A DNA stretch of 64,000 nucleotides from Isoetes taiwanensis (GCA_021234155.1 JAJEKV010000028.1:12788134-12852133), one strand, 5' to 3'; counted from the stretch's first letter, positions 9,933-22,372 are shown. Notes: generated by a model from the letters alone, not told the origin. A program made the numbers and translations.

Positions 9933-10745
9933 TTCTCACTAACGCAAATTCCTACGAAAACAATTCCTGTAAGTTGATACAAAACGAGTTCAAGTAACGT
10001 TATTTTGTTTTAATACAAAGCATTCACGAAGATCAAGCCGTAATATATGGACATTTTCGTAACCCTCCAATTTGTATTTAAATTTCTCCACATAATGATG
10101 CATCCTAATAAATAATAAGCTAGATCTTATAGTCTAGCCTAGTGTAAAGGAAATCACACGTTTTGTTATTTAAAAATAAAACGGCTACTTAGCAACGACC
10201 ATTAAAATCAGTATATATATCAAATGCTTTAGTTATGTTTTTGCTTTGGGCGCTTACAAGTTGTCGAGTTGCTTACAAGTTTGCGTTTACAAGGCTTCTG
10301 AGGTAGTATGCCCTTATAGTTGTACATCTTAAAGTAGTACATTTTAAAGTAGTACATTTTAAAGTAGTTGTACATCAAATGTAGTTGTATATTAAATATA
10401 GTTATATAATTGTCGAGTTGCATACTTTCAACCTTAGCATTGCTTTCTACAATAAGTTTTCCACATTTCCGACATTTATGTTGTCCACATTTTCAAAAAA
10501 CGGCATCCCTTTCTGAAACATCTGAAACATCTGAAAAAAAACGAATCCCTTTCTGGCTTTTTTGATACGAAGTCCGCTGTATCCGGACCAGAAGGCTTTT
10601 CTGATACCAATCCGGACCAGAAGGAGGAGCTTGCAGCCGGACTCTTATCCAGTTTAAATCATGCTCTATACACAAACTGCCCTTAGATCCGGCTCCGGCT
10701 TCAAGCACTGTAAGTTTTACTGTCTTTTTTTTATTCGAAGCTAGT
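9933..10745. other. AT-rich divergent intergenic region, left part
   Basis: No gene seen. It contains three tandem copies of a short AAAGTAGTACATTTT-like unit at 10330-10365 and a partial inverted repeat around TCCGGACCAGAAGG at 10575-10625. It is expected to hold the transposase promoter on the minus strand. Confidence 0.6.
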
Positions 10746-11221
10746 AGGGGACGGCGCCGTTGCCCTTAGAAACTCAAAATCTCAAACCCTTAGATATCTC
10801 AGGAAGACATAGATTAGGGGACGGCGCCGTTGCCCTTAGAAACTCAAAATCTCAAACCCTTAGATATCTCAGGAAGACATAGATTCGAAGGGGACGGCAC
10901 CGTTGCCTTGGAAATGGCAGTGGCAGAAATTTTGTCAGATCGGTTTATCCAGAAATGTTAGTTTTGTCTTATTCTATCACATCCGATTTTTAAACTTAAT
11001 CACTGTTCAAATGCCATCCAATGAAAGGGGACGGCACCGTTGCCTAATAAATTGTATGATTTTGAATCCGGAAATGACAGCAGATTTTAGTCAAGATTTT
11101 CACTTTTCAAATAACGTACTGCCATCCAATACAAGGGGACGGCACCGTTCCAGAAGATTGGACTGAATCCAAAACAGATATGCAGTTAGATCATGCTGAC
11201 ATTTCAAGAGGACGGCACCGT
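10746..11221. repeat. Six-copy GGGGACGGCRCCGTTGCC motif array
   Basis: The near-palindromic core ACGGCRCCGT starts at 10751, 10821, 10894, 11031, 11139 and 11212. The first two copies (ACGGCGCCGT, a perfect palindrome) sit in an exact 70-bp tandem duplication; the later four read ACGGCACCGT in unrelated flanks. The array lies between the divergent transposase and methyltransferase genes, where a shared operator or transposase-binding site would be expected. Confidence 0.85.
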
Positions 11222-11424
11222 TGCCTTATTTTTGTCTGGAGACTTTCATTGTTGCCATATATCAGATTTTAATAGATTTTCGTTTTGTCTTCTTCAATAA
11301 CATTTTGTCTTATTCTGCTTTAGATATTCAAGAAGATATTGTCTTATTCAAGAAGTTATTGTCTTATTTTAAAATACAGAATTGTTAAACATGAATTGTA
11401 TTTTCTTGCAGTGTGGCCTCTGTT

Positions 11425-14400
11425 ATGGTAGAAACAAGGAACAGTCAACCAGATTTGCAGCCTACTAGACTCGTCACTCCTAAAAGAAAGCCAAGAGGTC
11501 GTCAGACACATCGAAGTTTGGCCATGTCGTTTGAATCTACCGCAGATGCACTAGAGACAAAAGAAGGTCCTGCAGATATGATTGTTGACATAGACAAAGA
11601 GGCAGTTGCTACGCAGTTGGATGACAGTACAATCGTTATGGAAGCAGAAGAGGGAGCAGCACTTATTGAGAAAGATATCAGTGCAGCAGATAATACTAAA
11701 GTAAACAGAAAAGAGAAAGGACAGAAAAAAGGGCAGAGTTCAGGATCTGATGATGATGTTCTTGGTGACTTATCTGCGTCTTTTACTGTGGAAGTGATTT
11801 CAGAAACCTTGGATGCACTAGCATTGAAGAAGGATACAGAACCACCAATGATTCCATTATGTCGGATTAGGATAAATGAGGAGGTCCGCAAAGTGGGTTC
11901 AAGAGCGCAAATACTAAGAGATACCTTCAGACAGGATGGGTATGTGAAATCCAAGGGGAACTTCATTTTATCTATGGCTACAGCAAAAGGTGATGTTATT
12001 CCAGTGACTGATGAGGACATTGATGGTTGGGACTCGTATTGGCAAGAAGTGAATAAGGCATTTGAAGAGTCATTGGTAAATAACAAAGACTGGTCAGATT
12101 TGAGTGGTAGAATGTTTCTTTGCTGGGATGGCAACCATCGAACTGAGGCATGGATGTCTGAAATCAACGGTACATACAAACATGTCAAATCCAAACATAT
12201 TTGTGTTCGTGCTGATTTTATAAACATCGACGAGCCGAACGAGACAACACTAGTTGCTGCAATGAACAGAATAAACTTGTGAGTTTTTTAGCTTTTCTAT
12301 TCTTATATGCATATCATTCTTGCTCAGTTGCAGAAATTGCTTGTTGTAGACTGAACGAGATTGGTGTTGTTCGTACAAGTCTACAAGATACTCTAATGAT
12401 TGTACCACGAGTTGCTCTTGCCAAACCCGGATAAGTATATGAAGGAATTATCTCGGTGAGTTAAAAGCCTGAGAGGACAAGGGAAATGATTGGGTCAAAC
12501 GAGCCTTGGTATCCTCTCACAAGATTGGCCTATGCAAAGATATTATATAACGTAAGTTTAATGTTGTTTCTGCTGTTATGTTCCTTTTGTTGTTTAGCAT
12601 TCAATAAATTAATTACTAAAAATCTATTGATGCAGGCTTCAATGGTTAAGGACATTGAGGATTACATAAAATCAAATCATGAAAACATTTCAGAAGTTGA
12701 TGTCTTGAAGGCAAATGCTGAAAGGGAAGTGAGGTGAAAGTGGACAACTAAAATGCAAAAATATCTAGCCATTGTGAATCCTAGTCTTGGGAATGTTTGG
12801 TTACGCCATGTCACAACCAAGGATTTAGAATCTAAAGGAGTTAATGTGACAGTAGAAAAGCTTTTGTTTATGGTCAGATCAAAGGTGCAGAACAGTGTGA
12901 GAGATAATTGGATTAAGATAATGACTAGCACATCTCAGTTTGGAAATTATCAGAAGATACCAACTAATGACAAGAGCTTCAATTCTTGGGTAAAAAAGGA
13001 AACATGGCTAGAGCATTTACTTACCAGATCATGTGACTTGGTGAAGGGAGCAATTGAACAACATAATTTGCAGTTGTTAATACCCCGGGACTGTGATGTG
13101 GAGACATGGTACAGAACATTCAAAGCTAGAAACCGAGTTGAAATGTTTAAGCATTGGGAAAGACATATGCAATCTACAGTCAATGTTTCTGAAGCTTTTG
13201 AAGTGCAAAGGACAGCTATGTGAGTTGCATACAGATATTTCAAGTATTTGGTTCATATTAAGTGCATGGAATCAATGCATCCACAGATACAGATATGGGT
13301 GTCTCACACAGGTGCTGACTGTATTTATAGTCCAAAAGGAAATCTAGACAGGGGAGGTGGAATGCATAAATGGGAAAGAGAAAATTGTCCCTGGTGGATT
13401 GATTTCCCTTTAGGGTCTTATCCAGAAGAAGAAGAGTCAGATTACAACCGGATCCGTGGAGGGCAGAAAATTATGGTTGATCCAAATGAGGAAAAAGTGG
13501 ATGTTGACAAAAGAAAGAGAAGCAGGAAAGATAAGCCAAAAGTATCTGATGCAACTAATGAGGAGAATGAGGAAGAGGATCTTATCGTCGATTGTCAAAC
13601 ACCTCCACGAAGGCATATTCCTGATGTTATGCAAGTTCAAAAAGAATGTCATACTGAATTTCGAGTTGTCCAAGCAGATATATGTGTGGTCTCCAGGGCT
13701 GTAACATTAGGCGGCCATGAAGTGTTTACATCATTGAGAAATTTAGGAAAGGAGGTCAAGAAAACATCCATGTACTACAGGAATGGAAAAGTCAGAGATT
13801 GGGGCGCTAACTTGGTTCTTGTTGATCTGCCAACAAATGAGCCTACAAGAAGTGACTCAAACGAAACACCATACTGGAACAAACTTGACACACAACTAGT
13901 AGATGGATGTTTCAGTTTGGGTGAACTTTGTTTGGATGACAGTGGATGGTTAGTGTGCATTAGCAGTTTTGAGTTTCAAAAGATGGTAGACATGGCAGCC
14001 AGAAAAAAGAACCTTGAACTAGGAAGATCATACAAATTGATAGGGGACAGACCATTCAGTTACCATAAAGATAAATACGGTATTCTATCAAGAAATGTGT
14101 TGGTAGTATCTCTCTATAAAAGAGCTGGCACAAATCCGATATTTAAATCCAAGGAGGTATTTAGTCAACATGAGTTGGACTATAGCAGTGAACTTTTGAG
14201 GCATTACTTAGGGCCGGGTGACAGAATGAGATCAGCCAAACATCATTCACTGCGGCATAATTTAGAGAAGAGCACCCGCTTTAACGAGTTCTTACTCCAG
14301 CTGCTATGTGAATATGGTGATTATGTCGTGGATTTATTGACAGGTACAGGGTCTATGGTTGATGCGTGCGCACTCCGAGGTCTGCATTGCTATGCAATGG

Positions 14401-14751
14401 ATTTTGATGCTGATATTTGTGATGTGGTCAAAACACTTCGAATGTCTACATTCAAAAAACCATTAGCAGAAGGGGCTCCTTCTATGCAGCTGGATTTGGA
14501 GGAAGAGGATGAGATAATCACAGATGTGATTGAAGAACCAGCTGATTAGTTAGTGAGCTAAAATTTGTATTTTTTGCTTACATTAACCATCCATACCAAA
14601 ACTAACTGTGTTTGATTTACATTGCAGTTTCTTGCCCGTCTACGCCGAGCAACATGCCACATTGTTGTCCTCAATGTCAAGTATTGAGCAAAAAGTAAAG
14701 AAACGCAAACGATGTCTTTACATCGATGACGAGGCAGAAGAAGATACTTGA
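11425..14751 (+). pseudogene. ParB/Srx-box plus N4/N6-type DNA methyltransferase gene, multi-exon, damaged
   Basis: The first ATG is 11425; the preceding TTGCAG may be the acceptor of an upstream intron. Exon 1 (to 12278) begins basic, then has an acidic linker, then about residues 143-245 carry PLCRIRI..RAQILRDTF and WDGNHRTEAWM, a ParB/sulfiredoxin-type G-H-R--A box. An intron at 12279-12349 joins TT|A. Later exons include 12636 onward (after a phase-0 intron at 12552-12635). The C-terminal domain (13700-14450) has LVLVDLPTN (13805-13835) where N4/N6 methylases have a DPPY motif, then GDYVVDLLTGTGSMVDA (14322-14370), the SAM-binding motif, with D at GLHCYAMDFD. This IV-before-I order is that of beta-type amino-methyltransferases. 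An intron at 14549-14627 leads to a last exon ending in a KVKKRKR-like basic motif and an acidic tail. Lesions: TAA at 12432 from one extra base, and in-frame TGA at 12735. The TGA at 13221 may lie in an intron. A role in modifying element DNA is inferred. Confidence 0.6.
14549..14627 (+). other. Last intron of the methyltransferase gene
   Basis: It runs GTTAGT..TTGCAG. The apparent stop TAG at 14547-14549 is made of the last two exon bases plus the G of the donor. Splicing gives TA+T (Tyr) and an open last exon to the TGA at 14749-14751. Confidence 0.65.
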
Positions 14752-15113
14752 TCTGAAAATACATAATACATATGTCGTTTATGCATTGGATATAGTATTT
14801 GCAATTATTGCAGTGACATAAATTACTATCTAGATTGTTATTGTTTTATCTAGATTTGCAGTAACATAAATTACTATCTAGATTTATTTTATTGTTTCAT
14901 GTTGTTATTATCTAGATTTGTTATATTTGTTTCATGTTGTTCTATTTGTTATATTATTTCATGTTGTTATTATACCAACGTTGTTCTATGATTCGGTTGT
15001 TTAAGTCTACGGTGCAAGGTGCTATCTCTTTTGGAGGCAAACATTGTTTCCTGTGGATTCTTGGAATATTAAGAATATTCCATAAAAACTCAAAAAACAT
15101 GTTTCAAAAAAAC
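14752..15113. repeat. AT-rich 3' flank with TATCTAGATTTG repeats
   Basis: Repeated ACATAAATTACTATCTAGATT and TTTCATGTTGTTAT units lie at 14815-14965. No gene seen. Bases 15075-15125 are weakly similar, in inverse orientation, to 6715-6770. Confidence 0.6.
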
Positions 15114-15600
15114 CTAAAAAAAATTTCCCCCTAACCCTTGCTGTCCCTTGCAAGCAAATTCAATAAGACCGGATGCAGAGTGGAAGTTTGGATGGGCTCG
15201 AGTGAAAGGATCACAAGGATACAATTGGCCTTTAGCCCAGAGGTCTATATTCATGGCTCCAGAAGCTCGCAATGCATCTTCATCTATTGGTTGTTTCCAA
15301 GTGAACTTATTCCTGTAAGCCAGGCATCCTTTTGGCACTTGCACTCTAAATTGACCATCGGAATTAGTTTGATCCTGAAACAGAAGTATTAGAACCAAGA
15401 ACACTCAAAGGAATGCAATGACAACTCGGAAACCAAATACCTTTGCCAATGACGTTGCAAAAGACCGAGACCCAGAGCGGAGCTTAGAATTAGGAAGATT
15501 CTTGCCAACAAACAGAGCGAAATTGAAAAATTTCGCTCCATTTGCTGGCAAGAATCCGCCATAATTCGAATTCAAACAATGCTTGGGCGCGATGGCAAGA
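15114..15600 (-). pseudogene. Two-exon minus-strand gene remnant of unknown family
   Basis: Exon B (15374-15114) encodes DQTNSDGQFRVQVPKGCLAY, then KFTWKQPIDEDALRASGAMN and LWAKGQLYPCDPFTRAHPNF, ending GLGGNFF. It is preceded by an acceptor CTGTTTCAG and, across a 66-base gap, by a donor AAG|GTATTT. The upstream frame (15441 to about 15600) stays open and reads ..FVGKNLPNSKLRSGSRSFAT before SLAK at the splice. RSFATSLAK resembles a mitochondrial presequence end, but this is weak. I do not recognise the family. The exon A sequence overlaps a 60-base DNA hairpin (15497-15556). The upstream start and the end of the gene are unclear. Confidence 0.35.
15497..15556. repeat. Perfect-length inverted repeat (28 + 4 + 28)
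   Basis: GATTCTTGCC..GAGCGAAATT, loop GAAA, AATTTCGCTC..GGCAAGAATC. The arms match at about 25 of 28 positions, and partial pairing continues outward through GAATTAGG/CCATAATTC. Confidence 0.85.
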
Positions 15601-16457
15601 TCGTTGGCGCTCGATGGCGCGATGGCAAGCTCGATGGCGCTGAAGCTCGACGGCGCTGAAGCTCGGTGGAAAAATGAAAATCTTAGATGTAATCATCAAA
15701 TATTCAGGTCGTTAGAAAATAATGATTGCAAAGTTAGGTTCGGAAGTTAGGTTCGGAGGTTAGGTAGTTAGGTTAGGGGAGAGTGAAAGTTAGGTATGGA
15801 GGGGGGGAAGCTAGGTTCGGGATCCTACGTGGCGGCCCCCCTAATATATTCTTACAAGGCCCTTATTTGACCTAAAAAAAACTCTAATGTCAAATATCAC
15901 AAAAAAACCTACATGTGGATCTGTGGAGGTGTGGTTTTGCTGATTGACGATGTTCTTTTTTAAGTGGACAAAAAACGTCCACTGTTATTGTTTCAAGAAG
16001 TTATAGTTTTTATTTTTTAGGCTGTTATGTTTTTAAGGAGTTGTGATTTTTACTTTTTAGGAGGTGTGGTTTTTTAAGGAGATATATTTTTTGTTAAAAG
16101 CATTGTGATTTTTGTTTTTTGAGGTGGTGGTGTTTTTAAGGAGGTGTAGTTTTTGAAGGTGTAGTTTATGAGTAAGTGTAGTTTTTAAGATGGTGTTTTT
16201 TTAAGGAAATATGGTTCTCTAAAATAGTATGATTTTTATAGCCAATTTTGTGAGCACCATTATACAATTGTTGCGCTACTCTCATCCATATTATCACCGT
16301 GAAGTATCCATGTTGTCATTACATGCCATGTGTCAAAATGCATTATCTCATCTGTTGCCCCTAAATCCTTCATGCTTATAGAAAACTAGATTGCAAAGGC
16401 ATATGAAGATTCTAGAATCGAGTTGAATTCAATTAAACTTTAACATCCACATCCACC
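15557..16457. other. Gene-less stretch: GGCGC repeats, GTTAGGT repeats, T-rich spacer
   Basis: It holds TCGATGGCGC-type short repeats (15590-15665), GTTAGGTTCGGA repeats (15720-15790) and a long T/G-rich strand of AGGTGTAGTTTTT-like units (15940-16230). No gene seen. Confidence 0.6.
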
Positions 16458-18039
<1,582 letters not shown>

Positions 18040-19960
18040 GAAGGTGTCACATAGGCTCCAACAAGCCACCCTGGCTCAAACATGCCATGTAGGCCCCAAC
18101 ATGTCACCTAGCCTCAAACATGCCACCCAAGGTGGCTCAAACATGCCACGTGGGCTCCAACATGCTACATGGACTCCAACATGCCACGTATGCTCCAACA
18201 TGCCAAGGTGGCTCAAGCATGCCAAGGTGGATCCAACATGCCACCTTGGCTCAAATATGCCACGTGGGCTCCAACATGCCAAGGTGCATCAAACACGCCA
18301 CCTACGCTCCAACATGCTAAGGTGGCTCCAACATTCCAATTCAAACATTAATGGCCTAAAAGTGCCATTTCTAATGAAATATATTTTAATGGTGTAATTG
18401 ATTTTAGGTGTTATTTTTTATGGCTAATTAAGGGTTGTGCCCCTAGGATCTACCATGCCACTTGGTTGGCTCCAACATGCCATGTGGGCTCTATCATGCC
18501 ACGCGGGCTCCAACATGCCAAGGTGTCTCAAATAGGCCACGTGGGCTCCAATATGCCACCTAGGATCCAACATGCCAAGGTGGCTCAAACACGCCACGTA
18601 GGCTCCAACATGCCACGTGGGCTCCAATATGCCAAGATGGCTCAAATCCAACATGCCAAGGTGGATCCAACATGCCAAGGTGGCTCCAACATTCCAATTC
18701 AAACATTAATGGCCTAAAAATGCCATTTCTAATGAAATAATTTTTAATGGTTTAATTTATTTCACATGTTATTTTTAACTATTCAAATGTTGTGCCCCTA
18801 GGATCCCAATGTACTACGCAGGCTCCAACATGCCATAAGGGCTACAACATGCCAAGGCGGCTCAAACATACCACGTGGGCTCCAACATGCCACCTTGGGT
18901 CCAACATGCCAAGGTGGCTCAAACATGCCACGTGGGCTCCAACATGCCAAGGCGGCTCAAACATGCCACCTAGGCTCCAACATGCCAAGGTGGCTCCAAC
19001 ATTCCAATTCAAACATTAATGGCCTAAAAATGCCATTTCTAATGAATTTAATGGTGTAATTGATTTCATGTGTTATTTCTTATGGTTCAAATTTTGTGCC
19101 CCTAGGATCTACCATGCCACCCGGTAGTCTCCAACATGCCACGTGGGCTCTAACATGCAACACGAGCTCCAATATGCTAAGGTAGCTCAAACAAGCCACG
19201 TGGGCTCCAACATGCCAAGGTGGCTCTAACATGCCACCTTGGCTCCAACATGCCAAGGTGGCTCAAACATGCCACGTGGGCTCCAACATGCCACCTTGGC
19301 TCCAACATGCCAAGGTGGCTCAAACATGCCACGTGGGCTCCAACATGCCAAGGTGGCTTAAACACGCCACTTAGGCTCCAACATGCCAAGGTGGCTCCAA
19401 CATTCCAATTCAAACATTAATGGCCTAAAACTGCCATTTCTAATGAAATATGTTTTAATGGTGTAATTGATTTTTTATAGTTCAAATGTTGTGCCCCTAG
19501 GAACTACCATTCCACCTGGTTGGCTCCAATATGCTATGTGGGCTCTAACATGCCACATGGGCTCCAACGTGCCAAGGTGGCTAGGTGGCTCAAACATGTC
19601 ACCTAGGTTCCAACATTCAGGTAGCTCAAAAATGCCAAGTGGGCTTCAACATGCCTGACTCAAACACGCCACCTAGGTTCCAACATGCCAATGTGGCTCC
19701 AACATTCCAATTCAAACATTTATGGCCTAAAAATGCCATTTCCGATGAAATATTTTTTAATGCTTTAATTGATTCTATATGTTATCTTTAATGGTTCAAA
19801 TGTTGTGCCCCTAGGATCCACCATGCCACCTGGTTGCCTTCAACATGCCACGCGGGCTCTACCATGCCATGTGTGCTCAAACATGCCATGTGTGCTCCAA
19901 TATGCCACCTAGGCTCCAATATGCCAAGGTGGCTCAAACATGCCACCTAGGCTCCAAAAT
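18040..19960. repeat. Higher-order minisatellite, CATGCCAMGTGGGCTCCAA units
   Basis: Eighteen-base-class units alternate between CATGCCAAGGTGGCTCAAA, CATGCCACGTGGGCTCCAA and CATGCCACCTAGGCTCCAA. They are grouped into five blocks, each closed by the same 120-130-bp spacer (ATTCCAATTCAAACATTAAT, GGCCTAAAA, TGCCATTTCTAATGAAAT, GTGCCCCTAGGAT). Spacer starts are near 18333, 18691, 19001, 19402 and 19702. Frames on both strands (NMPRWLKHATWAP types) are repeat translations. Confidence 0.95.
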
Positions 19961-20982
19961 GCTCCCTCCCTCCCTCCCTCTCCCTCTCTCTCATTTGGTC
20001 TGATACCCTAAAGCTTCTCCTTTTCTCTGTGGAATTTTGGCAGCATGGATTGTAGTCAGATATCTTTTTTGGCCATGTCCTTCCATCCACGTCCTACTGG
20101 AGTTTTCATGGTGGTGGACAACACTGCCGCCAATACCTTACAGAACCTCCACTGGCTGCATCAGTACGATTGCCTATTGTCTTGGTCTGCATTTCAGGCA
20201 AACTTTCTACTCACACGTTGGGATGTACCCATATGGGAGGTCACAGAAAATTGCCTCTTATGGTGGGGATTGCTGTTACGGAAAGGAAGGCTTGAGATTG
20301 TCATGGAAATATTTGTAAAGACAAGCACTTTGTTAGCTCAGTATATTGCCTCCTCTTAGCATCATAGCCCCTCTCATTGCCAAATGGGTGGCACCTGCAG
20401 GTTCCACAGCCCAATTCGGGTCGTACATGATGTTGGCTTTGAGATAAGTTGCTCTATCCTAAAGTGTTTGTACTTTAGTGGCAGGTTATCTATAGGTGCG
20501 TGCATGTTAATATCTTTTGGCATCGCTATGATCTTCGCATATCTGCATGGCCGCTCTATCTTTCAGACGTTGAGACTCTTGAGCATTGTCTTTTTGCTTT
20601 CGACCAGCGTGGTCCTGACTATAGGTTTTATTTTTATTTTTTATTTTTTTTATTTTTTTTTACAGTGCACTAAATTGGCAATGCATCCACTTGGCTTCCT
20701 ACCCCAATACAAAGCCTCCATGTAGACATAGGGCATTCCACCTTGATTTTAATTGGCTCCTATTGCGGACGTCACATTTTTTAGGGTATCTACTCATCTG
20801 CTCGCATTATTATTGTTGTGGCTCAGGCTAAGATATTGATGGCCTACAAATTACTCCCTTGAGCGAGAAGTGAGGAAACATATTTAGATTTAGCATCTTT
20901 AAATTGGTTCTAATCATTAGTCTCCCTGAAGCTTGTGTCCCCGTGACATATTCTTGTGCTTATACAGTGTACATTCCATAAA
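19961..20982. other. CCCT tract and gene-less retroelement-like stretch
   Basis: A (CCCT)n/(CTCT)n tract at 19964-19992 is followed by plus frames near 20037-20725 with no recognisable family (Trp-rich, ending in a poly-T-derived Phe run at 20620-20665). Possibly an old retroelement body. Not supported as a gene. Confidence 0.4.
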
Positions 20983-22318
20983 TTTTTTTTTTTTTTGAAG
21001 AACTGTGTCATCAATATATTAAAAGAATGGTAATGTTACAAAGCAAGTGAGGAGGAAGGAGAACTGCCCCAAAGAGACAGCGATACCTCGACACTCCACA
21101 ACAAACTCACAAAAAACGCAACTCCTCATCTTTGTACAAACCGACCATCACCATCTACAACACCCAAGAAGTCCCGCCAAATGGCAAACTTCCGCTCTAC
21201 TAATCCGGGAACACCGTTAAAGCTTTGAAATAGCTTGTACCGAAGTCGAGGAATCGAGAGGTCGCAGTCGCTAAATCCCCCGAAAAGATCCACAACCGCC
21301 GCTTCCAAATCAACCACACCAACCAAGCCACGCGACAGATGCAAGGCTTTGCCGCAAGAGCGGCCAAGCACCGAGGATACACATGAAGCAAAGAATGGCG
21401 GCTAGTCAATCTCACACGAAGCAGAGCTCGACCCAATCCCAGGCAGCCCGCAAGTGAGGGCATAAAACGCACAATGCTCCACGGTCTCCACGATGAAGGC
21501 CACAACAAGGGCAAAGAGGGCTCACACCGGTCCTAAACCCGACTCACAAGGACATTCACCCCGACACAACGGTGCACCACCGCCATAGAAGCACCCTAAC
21601 CCGGTGGGGAAGTGAGCTCCATGTCCACGCCCAAACCGAAGCGCCATCGAGAACCCGTAAGCCGCAGAGACCACTTTGCGAAGGGGCAGAGTGTCATGAA
21701 TAGCCAACACCCGGTAACAAGACCAAGACAAAACAAGAAGACACAACATCCGGATGAACCTTCCAAACCTCGCACCACCACATCATCCCGAGGGACTATA
21801 GGTATGTGTAGCGGAATACTCCCCGCCACTTGTTCCCGTGATAGCCTTGGTCCACGCCCTTCAGTAAAAGCGAGCTCGAAAGAACTCCCACGAAGCTAGC
21901 TGACCACCCCAATACCAATCCTCCAAAGTGAGCACAGCAGCTCGCCTCCAATGGGCCAAGGTCCGGAGCATGCATAGTGGCGACCAAAGGGCAAGTGCTA
22001 GGGGGTAGAGGAACCCACAAGAAAGGAGAAGAGTGGTGATAAACTGAGGCATAATCTAGCTGGAAGAGCACACGCACATGATCCCAAGCCCGCAACACCC
22101 CCGTGAGAAAAGAGGATGCATGTGGGAATGGCCGGAGACCATACAACAGTGGCCAGGGCAACTCCACATGCACAGACGGCTTCCCAAACGCCACACAATG
22201 GCGAAGAGACTGCAACAACAGCGTCGCACCAGGAGAAGATGCTCCATCCTGCAGAGCGCTCCAAACAAACTTGGAGACCAACACCTTACTATGCAGTGCC
22301 AAATCTAGAATGGCCTTT
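20983..22318 (-). mobile_element. L1-like LINE, 5'-truncated 3' end (minus)
   Basis: It starts with a T run (20983-20996, the poly-A tail on the minus strand) followed by GAAGAACTGTGTCATCAATA. The same sequence starts the fragment at 45634, and the body matches the LINE at 48738-51800. Minus frames encode the C-terminal part of ORF2: KVLVSKFVWSALQDG, SLRHCVAFGKPSVHVELPWP and LRPFPHASSFL, which match SLRHSIVFRKPAIPAQLPWA and LRPFPHASPFL in the plus-strand LINE near 58200-58320, then zinc-knuckle remnants. Several stops and frame changes show it is dead. The RT and endonuclease domains are missing, as in a typical 5'-truncated insertion. Confidence 0.8.
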
Positions 22319-22372
22319 GATTAATAAACTTTTTGCTTTCATCCTTCAAAAAAAAGAAAAAAGAAAAAACGC
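22318..22372 (+). mobile_element. LINE 3' tail remnant in plus orientation
   Basis: TTGATTAATAAACTTTTTGC, then TTTCATCCTTCAAAAAAAAG and A-rich sequence. It resembles the LINE end at 29266-29310 read on the minus strand (CAATAAAGTTTGACGTCCTT). It directly adjoins the truncated minus-strand LINE. Confidence 0.5.

Noticed and set aside
10229-10423. Minus frame with repeated YFKMY
   Set aside because: It translates a short tandem AAAGTAGTACATTTT-type repeat.
11502-12227. Minus-strand frame of 241 codons
   Set aside because: It is antisense to exon 1 of the ParB/methyltransferase gene, and its Ser-rich translation has no recognisable motif.
18044-19420. Multiple frames on both strands with NMPRWLKHATWAP or WHVGAHVACLSHLGM repeats
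   Set aside because: The minisatellite unit is open in several frames on both strands; this does not indicate a protein. The irregular spacing and lack of unique spacers also rule out a CRISPR-type array.
20983-22372. Twin-priming inversion of a single LINE
   Set aside because: Each oppositely oriented piece has its own A tail, so two independent insertions or fragments fit better.
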